Shown here one piece after another: positions 14,305 through 22,462 of a stretch of 25,465 nt of DNA (position 1 is its first letter; each line of letters begins with the position of its first letter). The position numbers and the translations under genes are program-made. This DNA is from a virus. The stretch is taken from IMG/VR virus record IMGVR_UViG_3300023082_000034, positions 1-25,465 of that record, one strand, 5' to 3'. Under the pieces are notes generated by a model. It made no database searches. It was not told the origin of the DNA and saw only the letters and a list, made by a program, of their open reading frames with translations.

Positions 14305-14990
14305 GCATGGCAGAAGCGATCGTCGCTAGCTACAAGAAGTGGGAGCGCCAGCCGGCCGACCTGTATCCGACGCCAGTAGACGCGACGGAAAGCATCATGC
14401 CGCTTATCCAGACCTTGCAGGATCACGGGCACATGCCACGCAATCAGGTGTGGGAACCGGCGTGCGGTGACGGCCGGCTGTCCCGCGTTCTGGAATGGCA
14501 CGGGCTGGAAGTTACTTCCACCGATCTCCGCGAGTTCCCCGGCTACGGCACGGGCGGCGTGGACTTCCTGAAGCCCGGCCTGCACCATTGCTTCAACTAC
14601 GACGCGATCATCACCAACCCGCCGTTCAGTCACTCCGTCGAGTTCCTGATCGAAGCTCGGGCGATGGCGCCGATCGTGATCTTCCTGCTCAAACAGAACT
14701 ACTGGAATACCAAGGGGCGGCTGGATATTTGGGACGGGCATCGCCCCACCTTCTTCCTGCCGATCACATGGCGTCTGGCGTTCCTGCCGGATGAACGCGG
14801 CAACTCCCCGCTGATGGATTGCGCGTGGTGCGTATGGCTCGACAAGAGCTTAGGCTACGATCAGGAATGCTTTTTCGAGCCGGTGCGGAAGCGAGTGTAT
14901 CCGGGCTACCACGGCAAGGGTGTTACCGCCGCTATGGCTTCAGCCACCGAAGCACTGGCCGAGTTGATCGAGACGCTTCGTGCCCGCTAA
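14301..14990 (+). CDS. DNA N6-adenine (or N4-cytosine) methyltransferase
   Basis: This is a 229-residue protein. The ATG at 14301 overlaps the previous gene by 4 bases and has GGGAAGG upstream; the open extension to 14253 is a shadow. Motif I is EPACGDGR (52-59, SAM-binding) and motif IV is NPPF (106-109, catalytic), preceded by DLYPTP, which is typical of small solitary phage methyltransferases. No restriction enzyme lies beside it. It probably protects phage DNA from host restriction or marks replicated DNA; its target sequence is unknown. It contains palindrome site 8. Confidence 0.85.
   Translation: MSMAEAIVASYKKWERQPADLYPTPVDATESIMPLIQTLQDHGHMPRNQVWEPACGDGRLSRVLEWHGLEVTSTDLREFPGYGTGGVDFLKPGLHHCFNYDAIITNPPFSHSVEFLIEARAMAPIVIFLLKQNYWNTKGRLDIWDGHRPTFFLPITWRLAFLPDERGNSPLMDCAWCVWLDKSLGYDQECFFEPVRKRVYPGYHGKGVTAAMASATEALAELIETLRAR
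14508..14518. repeat. GAAGTNACTTC palindrome, site 8 (centre T)
   Basis: The copy extends to a 15-bp palindrome, TGGAAGTTACTTCCA (14506-14520), in the methyltransferase gene (EVTS reading). The next exact copy is 3.3 kb away. Confidence 0.85.
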
Positions 14991-15339
14991 GCAGCCTGAA
15001 GGAAAGATCAAGACGAAGTGTCGCGCCATCGCGATCATCGAAGGGTTGCTCTTCTGGAACATCGAAGGCAAGTCGCTTAACGGCGTGCCCGACACGCTCT
15101 GCTCGCGCGTGCGCGGCGGCATCGCTTTAGTCGAGTTCAAGGTGCCGGGTAAGTTTCCAACCGAGCAACAGTATCTCCGCATATGGGAGCTTCGGGATCA
15201 GGGTATCGAAGCGTGGTGGGCGACGAGCATTGAAGAGTGGGAACGGATCGTGGGGCTCACGCCGGGCGGCTATAAGGTGATCTATCCTCCGGTGGCTATC
15301 GCCAACATTCGCGCCATCCACGGGCAGGACGCAATCTGA
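14980..15339 (+). CDS. VRR-NUC domain nuclease
   Basis: This is a 119-residue protein with GTG start at 14980, overlapping the methyltransferase gene by 11 bases. It is a complete VRR-NUC domain, a PD-(D/E)XK type found alone in phages: GVPD (D38), then E52-F-K54 in ALVEFKVPG, and a Q in TEQQYLRIWELRDQG. The family cuts branched or flap DNA structures and commonly precedes an SNF2-type helicase in phage replication blocks, as here. It probably acts in resolving recombination or replication intermediates before packaging. Its TGA overlaps the helicase ATG. Confidence 0.85.
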   Translation: MPAKQPEGKIKTKCRAIAIIEGLLFWNIEGKSLNGVPDTLCSRVRGGIALVEFKVPGKFPTEQQYLRIWELRDQGIEAWWATSIEEWERIVGLTPGGYKVIYPPVAIANIRAIHGQDAI

Positions 15340-16982
15340 TGCTGGCGCGCGGCGAGATCGAGAAACGGTTTGATCCGGCGACGTGGTGGCAGGACACCTT
15401 CGGCGCCGCTATCCGCTCGCGCCGCGATCTCCACAAGTACCAGCGCAAGGCGGTTCGCTTCCTGTACGAGACGCCGTTCAGCGCGCTCTTCATCGATCTC
15501 GGGATGGGGAAGTCGGTCATATGCCTCACCCTGCTCGCGGATCTCCTGAAGGAGGGATGGAAGGGCAAGGCGCTTGTCGTCGCTCCGCTCCGTGTCGCCA
15601 AGGCAACATGGCCGGAAGAGATCAGGGAATGGAAGCAAGCGGCCGGGATCGAATACAGCTTGATCCGCGCGGAGGACGATGACGATGACATCAAACAAAT
15701 TTACAAGAGCGCGTATGATTACGAATATGCTCGCCAGCGTGCCGTGGGGGAAACTCCATCCGTTGCTGCCGGATACGCACGTCGCGCCGCTGCACCCGGC
15801 CGACAAGCAGCCAAAGAGCTTGCCCGCCAGCGCGCCGCCATGTCCGACGCCCAACTGCACATCATCAATATCGAAAAGCTCGAATGGCTCGTAGCCTTTT
15901 GGGAGAAAATGGGCCGCGAGCATAATCTGCACTGGCCTTACGACACGGTGATCCTAGACGAGTCATCCAAGTTCAAGGACTACACGACCAAGCGGTACAA
16001 GGCGCTGAAGAAGTGCCTATCGCGGATCACCCGTCTGCACGAACTGACCGCCAGCCCGGCCGCTGAATCCTATCAGCACATCTTTGCGCAGATCTTCCTC
16101 CTTGACCGTGGCCGTCGCTTCGGCCGCTTCATCACGCATTTCATGCAGCGTTACTTTACCGAGATCAAATTGGGTAACACCCGCGCGTCGAAGTGGAAGA
16201 TTAAGAACGGATCGGAAGAGAAGATCAGCGCGAAGATCGCGGACATATGCTTGGTGATGAAGGCGCGCGACTACCGCGAACAGCTTGGTATCGAAGATTG
16301 GCTGCCGGTGAAACGGCCGATCGTCCTCAACGATGAGATGATGGACCGCTACCATGACTTCGAAAAGACGATGATCCTGAAGCTGGATGACATGCGGATC
16401 GAGGCGGTGAACGGCGCAGCGCTGTTCAACAAGCTCCTTCAGATCACCAGCGGCGCGGTGTACGACGAAGAGAAGCGCGTTGTGCCTGTGCATGACGAGA
16501 AGATCGAGACGCTTCGCGAGTTGATCGACGAGCTACAGGGCGAACCGCTGATGGTGAGCTATTGGTTCAAGTCGAGCCTCGCCCGGCTGAAGAAGGCTTT
16601 CCCGCAAGCGGTCGTGATGGATAAGGCCGGCAAGTGCATTCCCGATTGGAACGCCGGCAAGATCCCGCTGATCCTGATGCAGCCGGGTGGCGCCGCCCAC
16701 GGGCTCAACATGCAGAAGGGACCGGGCCATGACATCGCGTGGTTCGATCTGTGTTGGAGCCGCGAGCTATACGAACAGTTGATCGGCCGACTGTCCCGAC
16801 AGGGGCAGCGCCAAGTCGTCAGGAGCCATCACCTGATGTGCGTTGGCACCGCAGACGAGTTGGTGTACGACGCGCTTCAGGATAAGGGCGCCGGGCAGGA
16901 GCGCTTATTCGAGTATATCCGGCGAGCGAGGCGCCGCTATGCGAATGACAACGAACGGAGGACGTATGCCCGCGCAGCTTAA
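15339..16982 (+). CDS. SNF2-type DEAD-box helicase
   Basis: This is a 547-residue superfamily 2 ATPase. Walker A is GMGKS (55-59), motif Ia follows at about 80-90 (VVAPLRVA), motif II is DESS (207-210), motif III is LTASPAA, and motif VI is QLIGRLSRQGQR. Between motif Ia and motif II, residues about 112-168 hold a charged insert (an Asp run, then Ala/Arg-rich helices), longer than the short linker usual in phage members. The frame stays open with all motifs in register, so it is an insertion, not a frameshift. The enzyme probably remodels or unwinds branched DNA with the VRR-NUC nuclease encoded just upstream (TGATG overlap). Confidence 0.85.
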   Translation: MLARGEIEKRFDPATWWQDTFGAAIRSRRDLHKYQRKAVRFLYETPFSALFIDLGMGKSVICLTLLADLLKEGWKGKALVVAPLRVAKATWPEEIREWKQAAGIEYSLIRAEDDDDDIKQIYKSAYDYEYARQRAVGETPSVAAGYARRAAAPGRQAAKELARQRAAMSDAQLHIINIEKLEWLVAFWEKMGREHNLHWPYDTVILDESSKFKDYTTKRYKALKKCLSRITRLHELTASPAAESYQHIFAQIFLLDRGRRFGRFITHFMQRYFTEIKLGNTRASKWKIKNGSEEKISAKIADICLVMKARDYREQLGIEDWLPVKRPIVLNDEMMDRYHDFEKTMILKLDDMRIEAVNGAALFNKLLQITSGAVYDEEKRVVPVHDEKIETLRELIDELQGEPLMVSYWFKSSLARLKKAFPQAVVMDKAGKCIPDWNAGKIPLILMQPGGAAHGLNMQKGPGHDIAWFDLCWSRELYEQLIGRLSRQGQRQVVRSHHLMCVGTADELVYDALQDKGAGQERLFEYIRRARRRYANDNERRTYARAA

Positions 16983-17310
16983 GGTTCCAGACGATCTGAA
17001 GTCCTACCTCGCCGAACGAGATCTGGCGGTGTGGCTGTGCTTCCACCCGATGATCCCTAGCGAGAAGGGACACAGCAAGGCGGACAAGACCCGTGTCGAA
17101 GTGCAACTGGCCGGGCCGAAGCTGATCGACTATTCGCCGTGGGGCTACGGCGCCACCGTCCGCGAGGCGATCGACGCGGCGTTGATGCACCCGGCGATCC
17201 GCGCTCTTGATACCGGGCTAGGCGGCGCTCTCGCCCGGTGTGAGGAAGAAATGCGCCGGCTGATCTTCGCGGTACAGGTGGAGGCACTGGACGGCGATGT
17301 CCCATTCTAA
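16966..17310 (+). CDS. Hypothetical protein
   Basis: This is a 114-residue protein. The ATG at 16966 is chosen for its GGAGG at 16957-16961 and 17-base overlap with the helicase gene; ATGs at 16939 and 16945 are less well placed. It has a mixed alpha/beta pattern, with a C-terminal helix (LARCEEEMRRLIFAVQVEAL). No motif or family was recognised. Position at the end of the replication block gives no clear function. Confidence 0.65.
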   Translation: MPAQLKVPDDLKSYLAERDLAVWLCFHPMIPSEKGHSKADKTRVEVQLAGPKLIDYSPWGYGATVREAIDAALMHPAIRALDTGLGGALARCEEEMRRLIFAVQVEALDGDVPF

Positions 17311-17617
17311 GGTTTATCTCGGTTGCTCGATTGACGCCGGCAAGTCGTGGTTCGTGCAACTCGTCGGACCCGGCAACATCTGCAACCGCCGCGTCATCTC
17401 GTCGGGCTTCGGCGTGGACGAGGACAACGCGATCGTAATCGCCTTGGAGAATGCCGGCCTGAACGAAGCCGCCCTGTGCGATAGAACCGTGCGGGCGGTC
17501 AATGGCGTCAGCGATACCCTGATACGTGCCCCACGGGCTCCCACGGGGATCATGGCGGCTATTTCGACCTGTAGCGCGGAGATCGAACAGCTATGCCTCG
17601 CCTTGAAGCTGCATTGA
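17297..17617 (+). CDS. Hypothetical protein
   Basis: This is a 106-residue protein starting at ATG 17297, 14 bases inside the previous gene. It begins with beta strands (KVYLGCSI, SWFVQLVG) and ends with a helix rich in Ala, Cys and Leu. No family was recognised. TGATG overlap with the next gene indicates coupled translation. Confidence 0.6.
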   Translation: MSHSKVYLGCSIDAGKSWFVQLVGPGNICNRRVISSGFGVDEDNAIVIALENAGLNEAALCDRTVRAVNGVSDTLIRAPRAPTGIMAAISTCSAEIEQLCLALKLH

Positions 17618-17796
17618 TGGATCTCGGCAGCGCCATGACAGGCCTTGCTTGGGATCTCCGCGTGCAGCGGATGACGCAGCGGGAATTGGCGACGTGGCTG
17701 AACGAGCGAGCGATTGCCGGCCGCACCGCAGAAGCATATCATGCGCGCGTAGCCGAGCGGCAAAGGTACGAAAGGATTGAACGTGAGCGTGTATAA
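17617..17796 (+). CDS. Small basic helical protein
   Basis: This is a 59-residue protein from ATG 17617 (TGATG overlap); an in-frame ATG at 17593 would add 8 residues. It is arginine- and glutamate-rich, with a central TQRELATWLNERAIAGRTAEAYHARV segment that resembles a small helix-turn-helix or phage-integrase-like N-terminal helix pair, but it is too short to assign. It precedes the terminase genes. Confidence 0.5.
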   Translation: MDLGSAMTGLAWDLRVQRMTQRELATWLNERAIAGRTAEAYHARVAERQRYERIERERV

Positions 17797-18484
17797 GCGG
17801 AAGACTGACAACGAGCTTAGGGGGCGTCCGCCGATCCCGAAGGGCGAAGTTACTTCGACGATGCTTGCCACCGGGCAGGCTACGATGTCGCAGATCGCAC
17901 AGCTATTCAACACCGATGCCAAGACTCTGCCGAAGCGCATGAAGGGGGTAGTGCCGAAAGGCAAGCGCTCCGGCTATCACGTCTACGACATCGCCGAAGC
18001 GGCAAGCATGATCGTGCGCCCCGGCTATGAGATCGAAGACTTCATCCGGCAGATGTCGCCGCAGGAGCTATCGCCCCTCCTGACGAAGGAGTTCTGGAAC
18101 GGCCAGAACGCGCGGCTGAACTTCGAAAAGAACATGGGGATGCACTGGCCGACAGAAGATGTCGTCGCTGCATTTGGCGAATTGGTAAACGTCGTTCGCA
18201 TGACTGCGCTGCTTGTCGCGGATGACGTGGACAGGGAGACTGGACTTACCGACGCACAAAGGTTAATTATCCGGCGCATCATGGACGCAATGGTGACAAC
18301 GCTGCGCCAGAACGTCGAAGAGAAGTTCAAGGATTATCATGCCAACCGCGTCCTCGTCCCAAAGACAACCTTCGACGAAGCAGAAGTCGAACCCGAAGAC
18401 GGGAACATCTTGGCGGCGGACGACGACGAGGACGACAACATTTTTGCAGCCGAGGATGACGAGGAAGAGGACGACCGGATATAG
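17783..18484 (+). CDS. terS: Terminase small subunit (DUF1441/Nu1-like)
   Basis: This is a 233-residue protein. GTG 17783 is preferred, as AAAGGA (17771-17776) is 6 nt upstream; a TTG two codons earlier is the alternative. Residues about 28-72 form a winged helix-turn-helix (QIAQLFNTDAKTLPKRM), with the GYHVYDIAEAASMI strand-helix as in DUF1441 and Nu1-type subunits. A long helical middle follows for oligomerisation, then an acidic tail of about 35 residues ending DDRI. It binds the packaging-initiation DNA and recruits the large subunit. The gene overlaps the large-subunit frame by about 29 bases; the acidic tail probably contacts it. Confidence 0.85.
   Translation: MSVYKRKTDNELRGRPPIPKGEVTSTMLATGQATMSQIAQLFNTDAKTLPKRMKGVVPKGKRSGYHVYDIAEAASMIVRPGYEIEDFIRQMSPQELSPLLTKEFWNGQNARLNFEKNMGMHWPTEDVVAAFGELVNVVRMTALLVADDVDRETGLTDAQRLIIRRIMDAMVTTLRQNVEEKFKDYHANRVLVPKTTFDEAEVEPEDGNILAADDDEDDNIFAAEDDEEEDDRI
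17846..17856. repeat. GAAGTNACTTC palindrome, site 9 (centre T)
   Basis: Part of the 13-bp palindrome CGAAGTTACTTCG (17845-17857) near the start of the small terminase gene (EVTS reading). It begins the most regularly spaced run of sites. Confidence 0.85.
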
Positions 18485-20570
18485 CAGTCTCGGCGATCTC
18501 TTCTCGCAAGTTGCGGCAGAAGTCCTAGTCCCACCACGCCGCATGACTGTGGCGGAGTGGGCGGAAGAAACGCGATACATCAATCAGCCCGGCGCGTTCG
18601 TCGGCAATTGGTCGAATGCCACCACGCCCTACATGGAAGAACCGGCCGATGTGCTTACGAGCCCGGCCTTTAAGGGCTGCGTCTTCGCCGGCCCGGCACA
18701 GTGCGCCAAGACCGATGCGCTGATTGTCAATTGGATCGGCTATTCTGCCACGACCGATCCGCAGGACATGATCGTCTATTCGCCGACCTTCACGGCAGCC
18801 CGCGACTTTTCCATGCGCCGTGTCGATCGTCTACATCGCCACACGAAGGAAGTCGGACAAGCGCTAGTCAAGGACAAGGACGGCGATAACAAGTTCGACA
18901 AGCACTACAAGAACGGGATGCTGCTATCGCTATCCTACCCATCGGTTAGCGAACTCGCCGGCAAGCCCATCGGCCGCGTGGCGATCACCGACTACGACCG
19001 TATCGATGATGACATCGGCGGCGACGGTAACGCCTTCGATCTGGCGTCCAAGCGTACGACCACCTTCGGCTCCTTCGCGATGACACTGGCCGAGTCCAGC
19101 CCGAGCCGCGAGATCACCGATTACAAGAAAGTCGTGCGCGGCCACATGGCTCCGCCGACGACCGGCGTCCTCTCCCTGTACAATCGCGGTGATCGTCGGC
19201 GGTGGCATTGGCCCTGCCCGGATTGCGGAAGTTACTTCGAAGGACGGTGGGAACATATCAAGTGGGATAACTCCCTCGAATCCAATCTCGACAAGGCGGA
19301 TTCCGCGTACATGGAATGCCCGCATTGCTCGTACGAGATCCAGCCGACCGAGCGCTACGCCATGAACGTTGACGGCGTGTGGCTGAAGGAAGGCCAGCGG
19401 ATCGAAGACAACCGCATCGTCGGCAAGGGGCGCCGCTCGAATATCGCGAGCTTCTGGTTGATGGGCGTAGCTGCCGGCCTGACGACGTGGCAGAATCTTG
19501 TGAAGAGCTTCCTTGACGCCGAAGACGCTTATCTCGAATCCAACGACGAAGCCGCGCTCAAGAAATTCTTCAATACCGATATTGGCGTGCCGTACATTCC
19601 GAAGAACATCGCGAACGACAACACCCGCACGGTCGAAGATCTCATCGGCCGCGTCGAGCCGTGGGCGAAGAAGAAGGTGCCAGCTAAGGTCCGCTTCCTG
19701 CTAGGCCTCGTTGACGTTCAGAAGAATATGTTCGTGGTGCAGATCATCGGCATCGCTCCGGGCAAGCCGTACGATATGTATCTGGTGGATCGGTTCAGCA
19801 TCCAATACTCGGATCGCATCGATCCGTCTGCGCCGGAGGGCAAGGAAAGCTACCTGTGGATCAAGCCCGGTTCCTACCTAGAGGATTGGGACAAGATCAC
19901 CGAGCAAGTCATGCAGGCGAGCTATGAGCTAGACGACGACACCGGCCGGCGCATGATGGTGAAGCTGACGCTCTGCGACTCGGGTGGTAAAGCGGGCGTG
20001 ACAGCCAATGCGTACAATTATGTCCGCAAGCTGCGATCGACCGGATGGCTTGGCCGGTTCCAACTCGTCAAGGGTGACGCCACCCCCGGCGCACCGCGCG
20101 CTCGCATCACCTACCCCGACGCCGAGAAGAAGAGCGGAGCCGGAGCGAAGGGCGAGATCCCGGTTTTGATGTTGAACCCGACGATCAACAAAGACAATTT
20201 GAATGATCGGCTAGATGTCACGGTGCCCGGATACGGGATGATCCACTTGCCGGATTGGCTCATTTCGCCGATCCGTACCGAAGATATGAGTTGGTTCTTT
20301 CCGGAACTTACTTCCGAAGTACGCATTCCCGGTAAAGGGTGGGAGAAGATTGCGAAACGGAACGAGGCATGGGATCTGTTCTACTACGCTATTGGGGCTT
20401 GCGCGTCTTCGCTGTTAAATGTAGAGAAGCTGGATTGGGATAAACCCCCTGCGTGGGCCGCGCCAGCTAATGACAACGCCCTTGTGGTGGAAATGGATAC
20501 ACCAACGATCGCTGAAGTGCAGGCCCGAAGTAACTTCGATTGGAGTGAAATGGGTAAACAGATGGGGTAA
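18456..20570 (+). CDS. terL: Terminase large subunit (lambda GpA type)
   Basis: This is a 704-residue protein using ATG 18456; the open frame extends to 18339 only because it overlaps the acidic tail of the small subunit. The start lacks a strong ribosome-binding site and probably relies on coupling. The N-terminus has the GpA hallmark PPRRMTVAEWAEETRYI. The ATPase has a deviant Walker A GPAQCAKT (79-86) and Walker B VAITDYD (D179, D181). A zinc ribbon CPDC...CPHC (about 255-293) follows, as in GpA. The nuclease has acidic residues in VDVQKN, LTLCDSGGKAG and NEAWDLFYYA. It cuts and translocates DNA into the prohead. The length is slightly above the lambda norm (641). Confidence 0.95.
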   Translation: MTRKRTTGYSSLGDLFSQVAAEVLVPPRRMTVAEWAEETRYINQPGAFVGNWSNATTPYMEEPADVLTSPAFKGCVFAGPAQCAKTDALIVNWIGYSATTDPQDMIVYSPTFTAARDFSMRRVDRLHRHTKEVGQALVKDKDGDNKFDKHYKNGMLLSLSYPSVSELAGKPIGRVAITDYDRIDDDIGGDGNAFDLASKRTTTFGSFAMTLAESSPSREITDYKKVVRGHMAPPTTGVLSLYNRGDRRRWHWPCPDCGSYFEGRWEHIKWDNSLESNLDKADSAYMECPHCSYEIQPTERYAMNVDGVWLKEGQRIEDNRIVGKGRRSNIASFWLMGVAAGLTTWQNLVKSFLDAEDAYLESNDEAALKKFFNTDIGVPYIPKNIANDNTRTVEDLIGRVEPWAKKKVPAKVRFLLGLVDVQKNMFVVQIIGIAPGKPYDMYLVDRFSIQYSDRIDPSAPEGKESYLWIKPGSYLEDWDKITEQVMQASYELDDDTGRRMMVKLTLCDSGGKAGVTANAYNYVRKLRSTGWLGRFQLVKGDATPGAPRARITYPDAEKKSGAGAKGEIPVLMLNPTINKDNLNDRLDVTVPGYGMIHLPDWLISPIRTEDMSWFFPELTSEVRIPGKGWEKIAKRNEAWDLFYYAIGACASSLLNVEKLDWDKPPAWAAPANDNALVVEMDTPTIAEVQARSNFDWSEMGKQMG
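19228..19238. repeat. GAAGTNACTTC palindrome, site 10 (centre T)
   Basis: An exact 11-mer in the large terminase gene, read gga-agt-tac-ttc (GSYF) directly beside the zinc-ribbon cysteines. Confidence 0.85.
20303..20321. repeat. Degenerate palindrome site and everted half-sites
   Basis: GGAACTTACTTCC (20303-20315) differs from the GAAGTNACTTC core at one position. It overlaps a perfect everted version, TACTTC-C-GAAGTA (20309-20321). It lies 217 bp before site 11 and may be a weak site or a decayed copy. Confidence 0.5.
20527..20537. repeat. GAAGTNACTTC palindrome, site 11 (centre A)
   Basis: Part of the 13-bp palindrome CGAAGTAACTTCG (20526-20538) near the 3' end of the large terminase gene, read cga-agt-aac-ttc (RSNF). 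Confidence 0.85.
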
Positions 20571-20573
20571 GTG

Positions 20574-20807
20574 ATGGCAACTGCGCCGCCTGATTATTGC
20601 GCTCTCCTAGCCAAGGCCGAGAAAGCGTACGACGATTGGATCAACGGCAACGGCATTCTAGAATTTCAGGATCAGAACGGCGAGCGCATCAAAAAGAGCG
20701 GCGCCAATCTGCCCCGGCTGGAACAGCGTATTGCCGAACTCCGCCGTCTCTGTGATCCCGCTGCCGCCCGAAGGGGTATGCCGCGCGCAATTGGGTTTTA
20801 CTTCTGA
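20574..20807 (+). CDS. gpW-like head-tail connector
   Basis: This is a 77-residue protein starting at ATG 20574, three bases after the terminase stop; the in-frame GTG just before is an alternative. The N-terminal helix (YCALLAKAEKAYDDW), a beta hairpin with LEFQDQNGERIKKS, and the C-terminal helix (LPRLEQRIAELRRL) match the alpha-beta-beta-alpha layout of gpW. gpW (68 residues in lambda) sits at the head portal to receive the tail. Its location between large terminase and portal is exactly the lambda order. It overlaps the portal start by TGATG. Confidence 0.8.
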   Translation: MATAPPDYCALLAKAEKAYDDWINGNGILEFQDQNGERIKKSGANLPRLEQRIAELRRLCDPAAARRGMPRAIGFYF

Positions 20808-22462
20808 TGGGCCGCGCTAAAACCGAAATCGTTGTCTTGGGACCGACGCCCCCGCGTGAAGCCGCGATGGGCGGCGGGATCGAAGGTGCCGAGCGCAACA
20901 TGCGTGAGACGATGCTGTGGAAGCCGTCACGCCTTTCGCCCGATCAGGCCATTAACACCGTCAAGCCGGAAGCCGACGCGCGCACCGCCGATCTCGCGGT
21001 GAACGACGGCTACACGCAACATGCCGTCCGCATCCAGCGGAACAGCATCGTCGGTGCGCAGTACCGCCTGAACGCCAAGCCTGACTACCGGGTCATCTAC
21101 GGCAAGGACAACGACGCAGCCGCCGAATACGGCGAAGAGCTTGCCAGCATCGCCGAAGCCCGGTTCAATCTCGCGGCGCAGTCGGAGGATTGCTGGTTTG
21201 ACGCTGGCGGCATGATGACCTTCACGGATCAGGTTCGGCTGGTGGTCGGATCTGCCGCCCTGACCGGCGAGGCGTTTGGCTTCAGCGATTATCTCGACGA
21301 CGGCTATCGTCCTTTCCACACCGCGATCCAGATGATTACGCCGTCGCGGATCTGCAACAAGGACGGCCTGCCCGACGACAACCCGAGCCCGAACCGCCGC
21401 CGTCGCCGGGGCATCGTTACCGATCGTCGCGGCAAGCCCGTGGAGTTCGAAGTCCGTCGCGGCCACCCGTCCGAGTGGTACGACGTGACGAACAGCTATT
21501 GGGATACGATTCCTGCCGCGCTGCCGTGGGGGCGCAAGCAGATGATCTTCATCCGCGAAGCCTTGCAGATCGATCAGTCCCGTGGCCTGTCCGAGATGGT
21601 GGCGGCGCTGTCGCACATTCGCATGACGAAGAAGTTCAGCGAAGTCACGCTTCAGAACGCCGTCGTCAATGCCAGCTACGCAGCCGCGATCGAAAGCGAG
21701 CTTCCGAACAGCGAAGTCGTCGCGGCGATGGGCGGCGGTTCGGAAGGCTGGATGCAGGCAGTCGGCAATTACATGGCGATGCTGCAATCCTATCTTGGCG
21801 GTGCCGAGAATATCGCGATCGACGGCGTGAAGATGCCGCACCTGTTCCCCGGCACCAAGCTCAATATGATGCCGATGGGTACGCCGGGTGGCGTGGGAAG
21901 TGACTTCCAAGCGGCGCTGATCCGGCACACCGCTGCCACGCTAGGCCTGTCGCCGGCCGATCTTTCGCGCGACTTCGCCCGCGTTAACTACTCGGGGCTG
22001 AAGGGTGAGCTTGCCATCGCTGGCCGCGATATGAACGTGAAGAAGCAAGCGTGGGCCGATCGGTGGGCCACGTCGGTTTATCGGCTGTGGTTCGAAGAAG
22101 AGATGGGCGCCGGCAATCTGCCGCTGCCGCCCGGCCGTAATCGCACGGACTTCTATCGTCCGCTGATGAAGGACGCCTACACCCGTTGCGCTTGGATCGG
22201 CTCGGGCGCCGGTCAGGTTGACGAGATGAAGGAGACGCAGGCTGCGTTGCTCCGGATCGCAGGTGGCCTCTCGACGTACGAGAAGGAAAGCGCCCGGCTT
22301 GGCGACGACTACCGCGAAACCTTTGCGCAGGCTCGCAAGGAGAAGCGGCTTATGGTGGCGATGGGGCTTCAGTTCCAGATGTCCACGACGGTCGCAGCGG
22401 GCGGCGGTGAAGGCGGAAACCAGAACCAAAAGAAGAAGGCGAACGATGATGGCGAAGAGTAA
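20807..22462 (+). CDS. Portal protein (lambda gpB type)
   Basis: This is a 551-residue protein, close to the lambda gpB length (533). ATG 20807 overlaps the gpW-like stop. It has the family pattern: an N-terminal LAVNDGYTQHAVRIQRNSIVGAQYRL stretch, the central clip and stem regions, and the highly typical NYSGLKGELAIAGRDM (about residue 391) followed by the WADRWATSVYRLW helix. The C-terminus is low-complexity with Gln, Gly and Lys (GGEGGNQNQKKK). It forms the dodecameric ring at one capsid vertex through which DNA is pumped. In lambda, the C protease trims it; a similar event may occur here. It overlaps the protease gene by 17 bases. Confidence 0.9.
   Translation: MGRAKTEIVVLGPTPPREAAMGGGIEGAERNMRETMLWKPSRLSPDQAINTVKPEADARTADLAVNDGYTQHAVRIQRNSIVGAQYRLNAKPDYRVIYGKDNDAAAEYGEELASIAEARFNLAAQSEDCWFDAGGMMTFTDQVRLVVGSAALTGEAFGFSDYLDDGYRPFHTAIQMITPSRICNKDGLPDDNPSPNRRRRRGIVTDRRGKPVEFEVRRGHPSEWYDVTNSYWDTIPAALPWGRKQMIFIREALQIDQSRGLSEMVAALSHIRMTKKFSEVTLQNAVVNASYAAAIESELPNSEVVAAMGGGSEGWMQAVGNYMAMLQSYLGGAENIAIDGVKMPHLFPGTKLNMMPMGTPGGVGSDFQAALIRHTAATLGLSPADLSRDFARVNYSGLKGELAIAGRDMNVKKQAWADRWATSVYRLWFEEEMGAGNLPLPPGRNRTDFYRPLMKDAYTRCAWIGSGAGQVDEMKETQAALLRIAGGLSTYEKESARLGDDYRETFAQARKEKRLMVAMGLQFQMSTTVAAGGGEGGNQNQKKKANDDGEE
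21897..21907. repeat. GAAGTNACTTC palindrome, site 12 (centre G)
   Basis: Part of the 13-bp palindrome GGAAGTGACTTCC (21896-21908) in the portal gene, read gga-agt-gac-ttc (GSDF). It is the only copy with G in the centre. Confidence 0.85.

Noticed and set aside
15679-15894. Frameshift in the SNF2 helicase, suggested by an overlapping ORF
   Set aside because: The main frame stays open with motifs I, Ia, II, III and VI all in register, so an insertion is the better explanation.
18339-18455. N-terminal extension of the large terminase
   Set aside because: The sequence is a frame-shifted reading of the acidic tail of the small subunit (Arg/Thr/Ser-rich) and lacks similarity to GpA starts.
17777-18484. 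cos site immediately upstream of the small terminase, as in lambda
   Set aside because: The DNA before the gene is fully coding and no cos-like arrangement could be recognised; the packaging site cannot be located in this window.
20927-21928. Reverse-strand ORF of 333 codons
   Set aside because: It lies fully within the portal gene, has Arg/His-rich composition typical of the antisense reading of GC-rich genes, and shows no motif.
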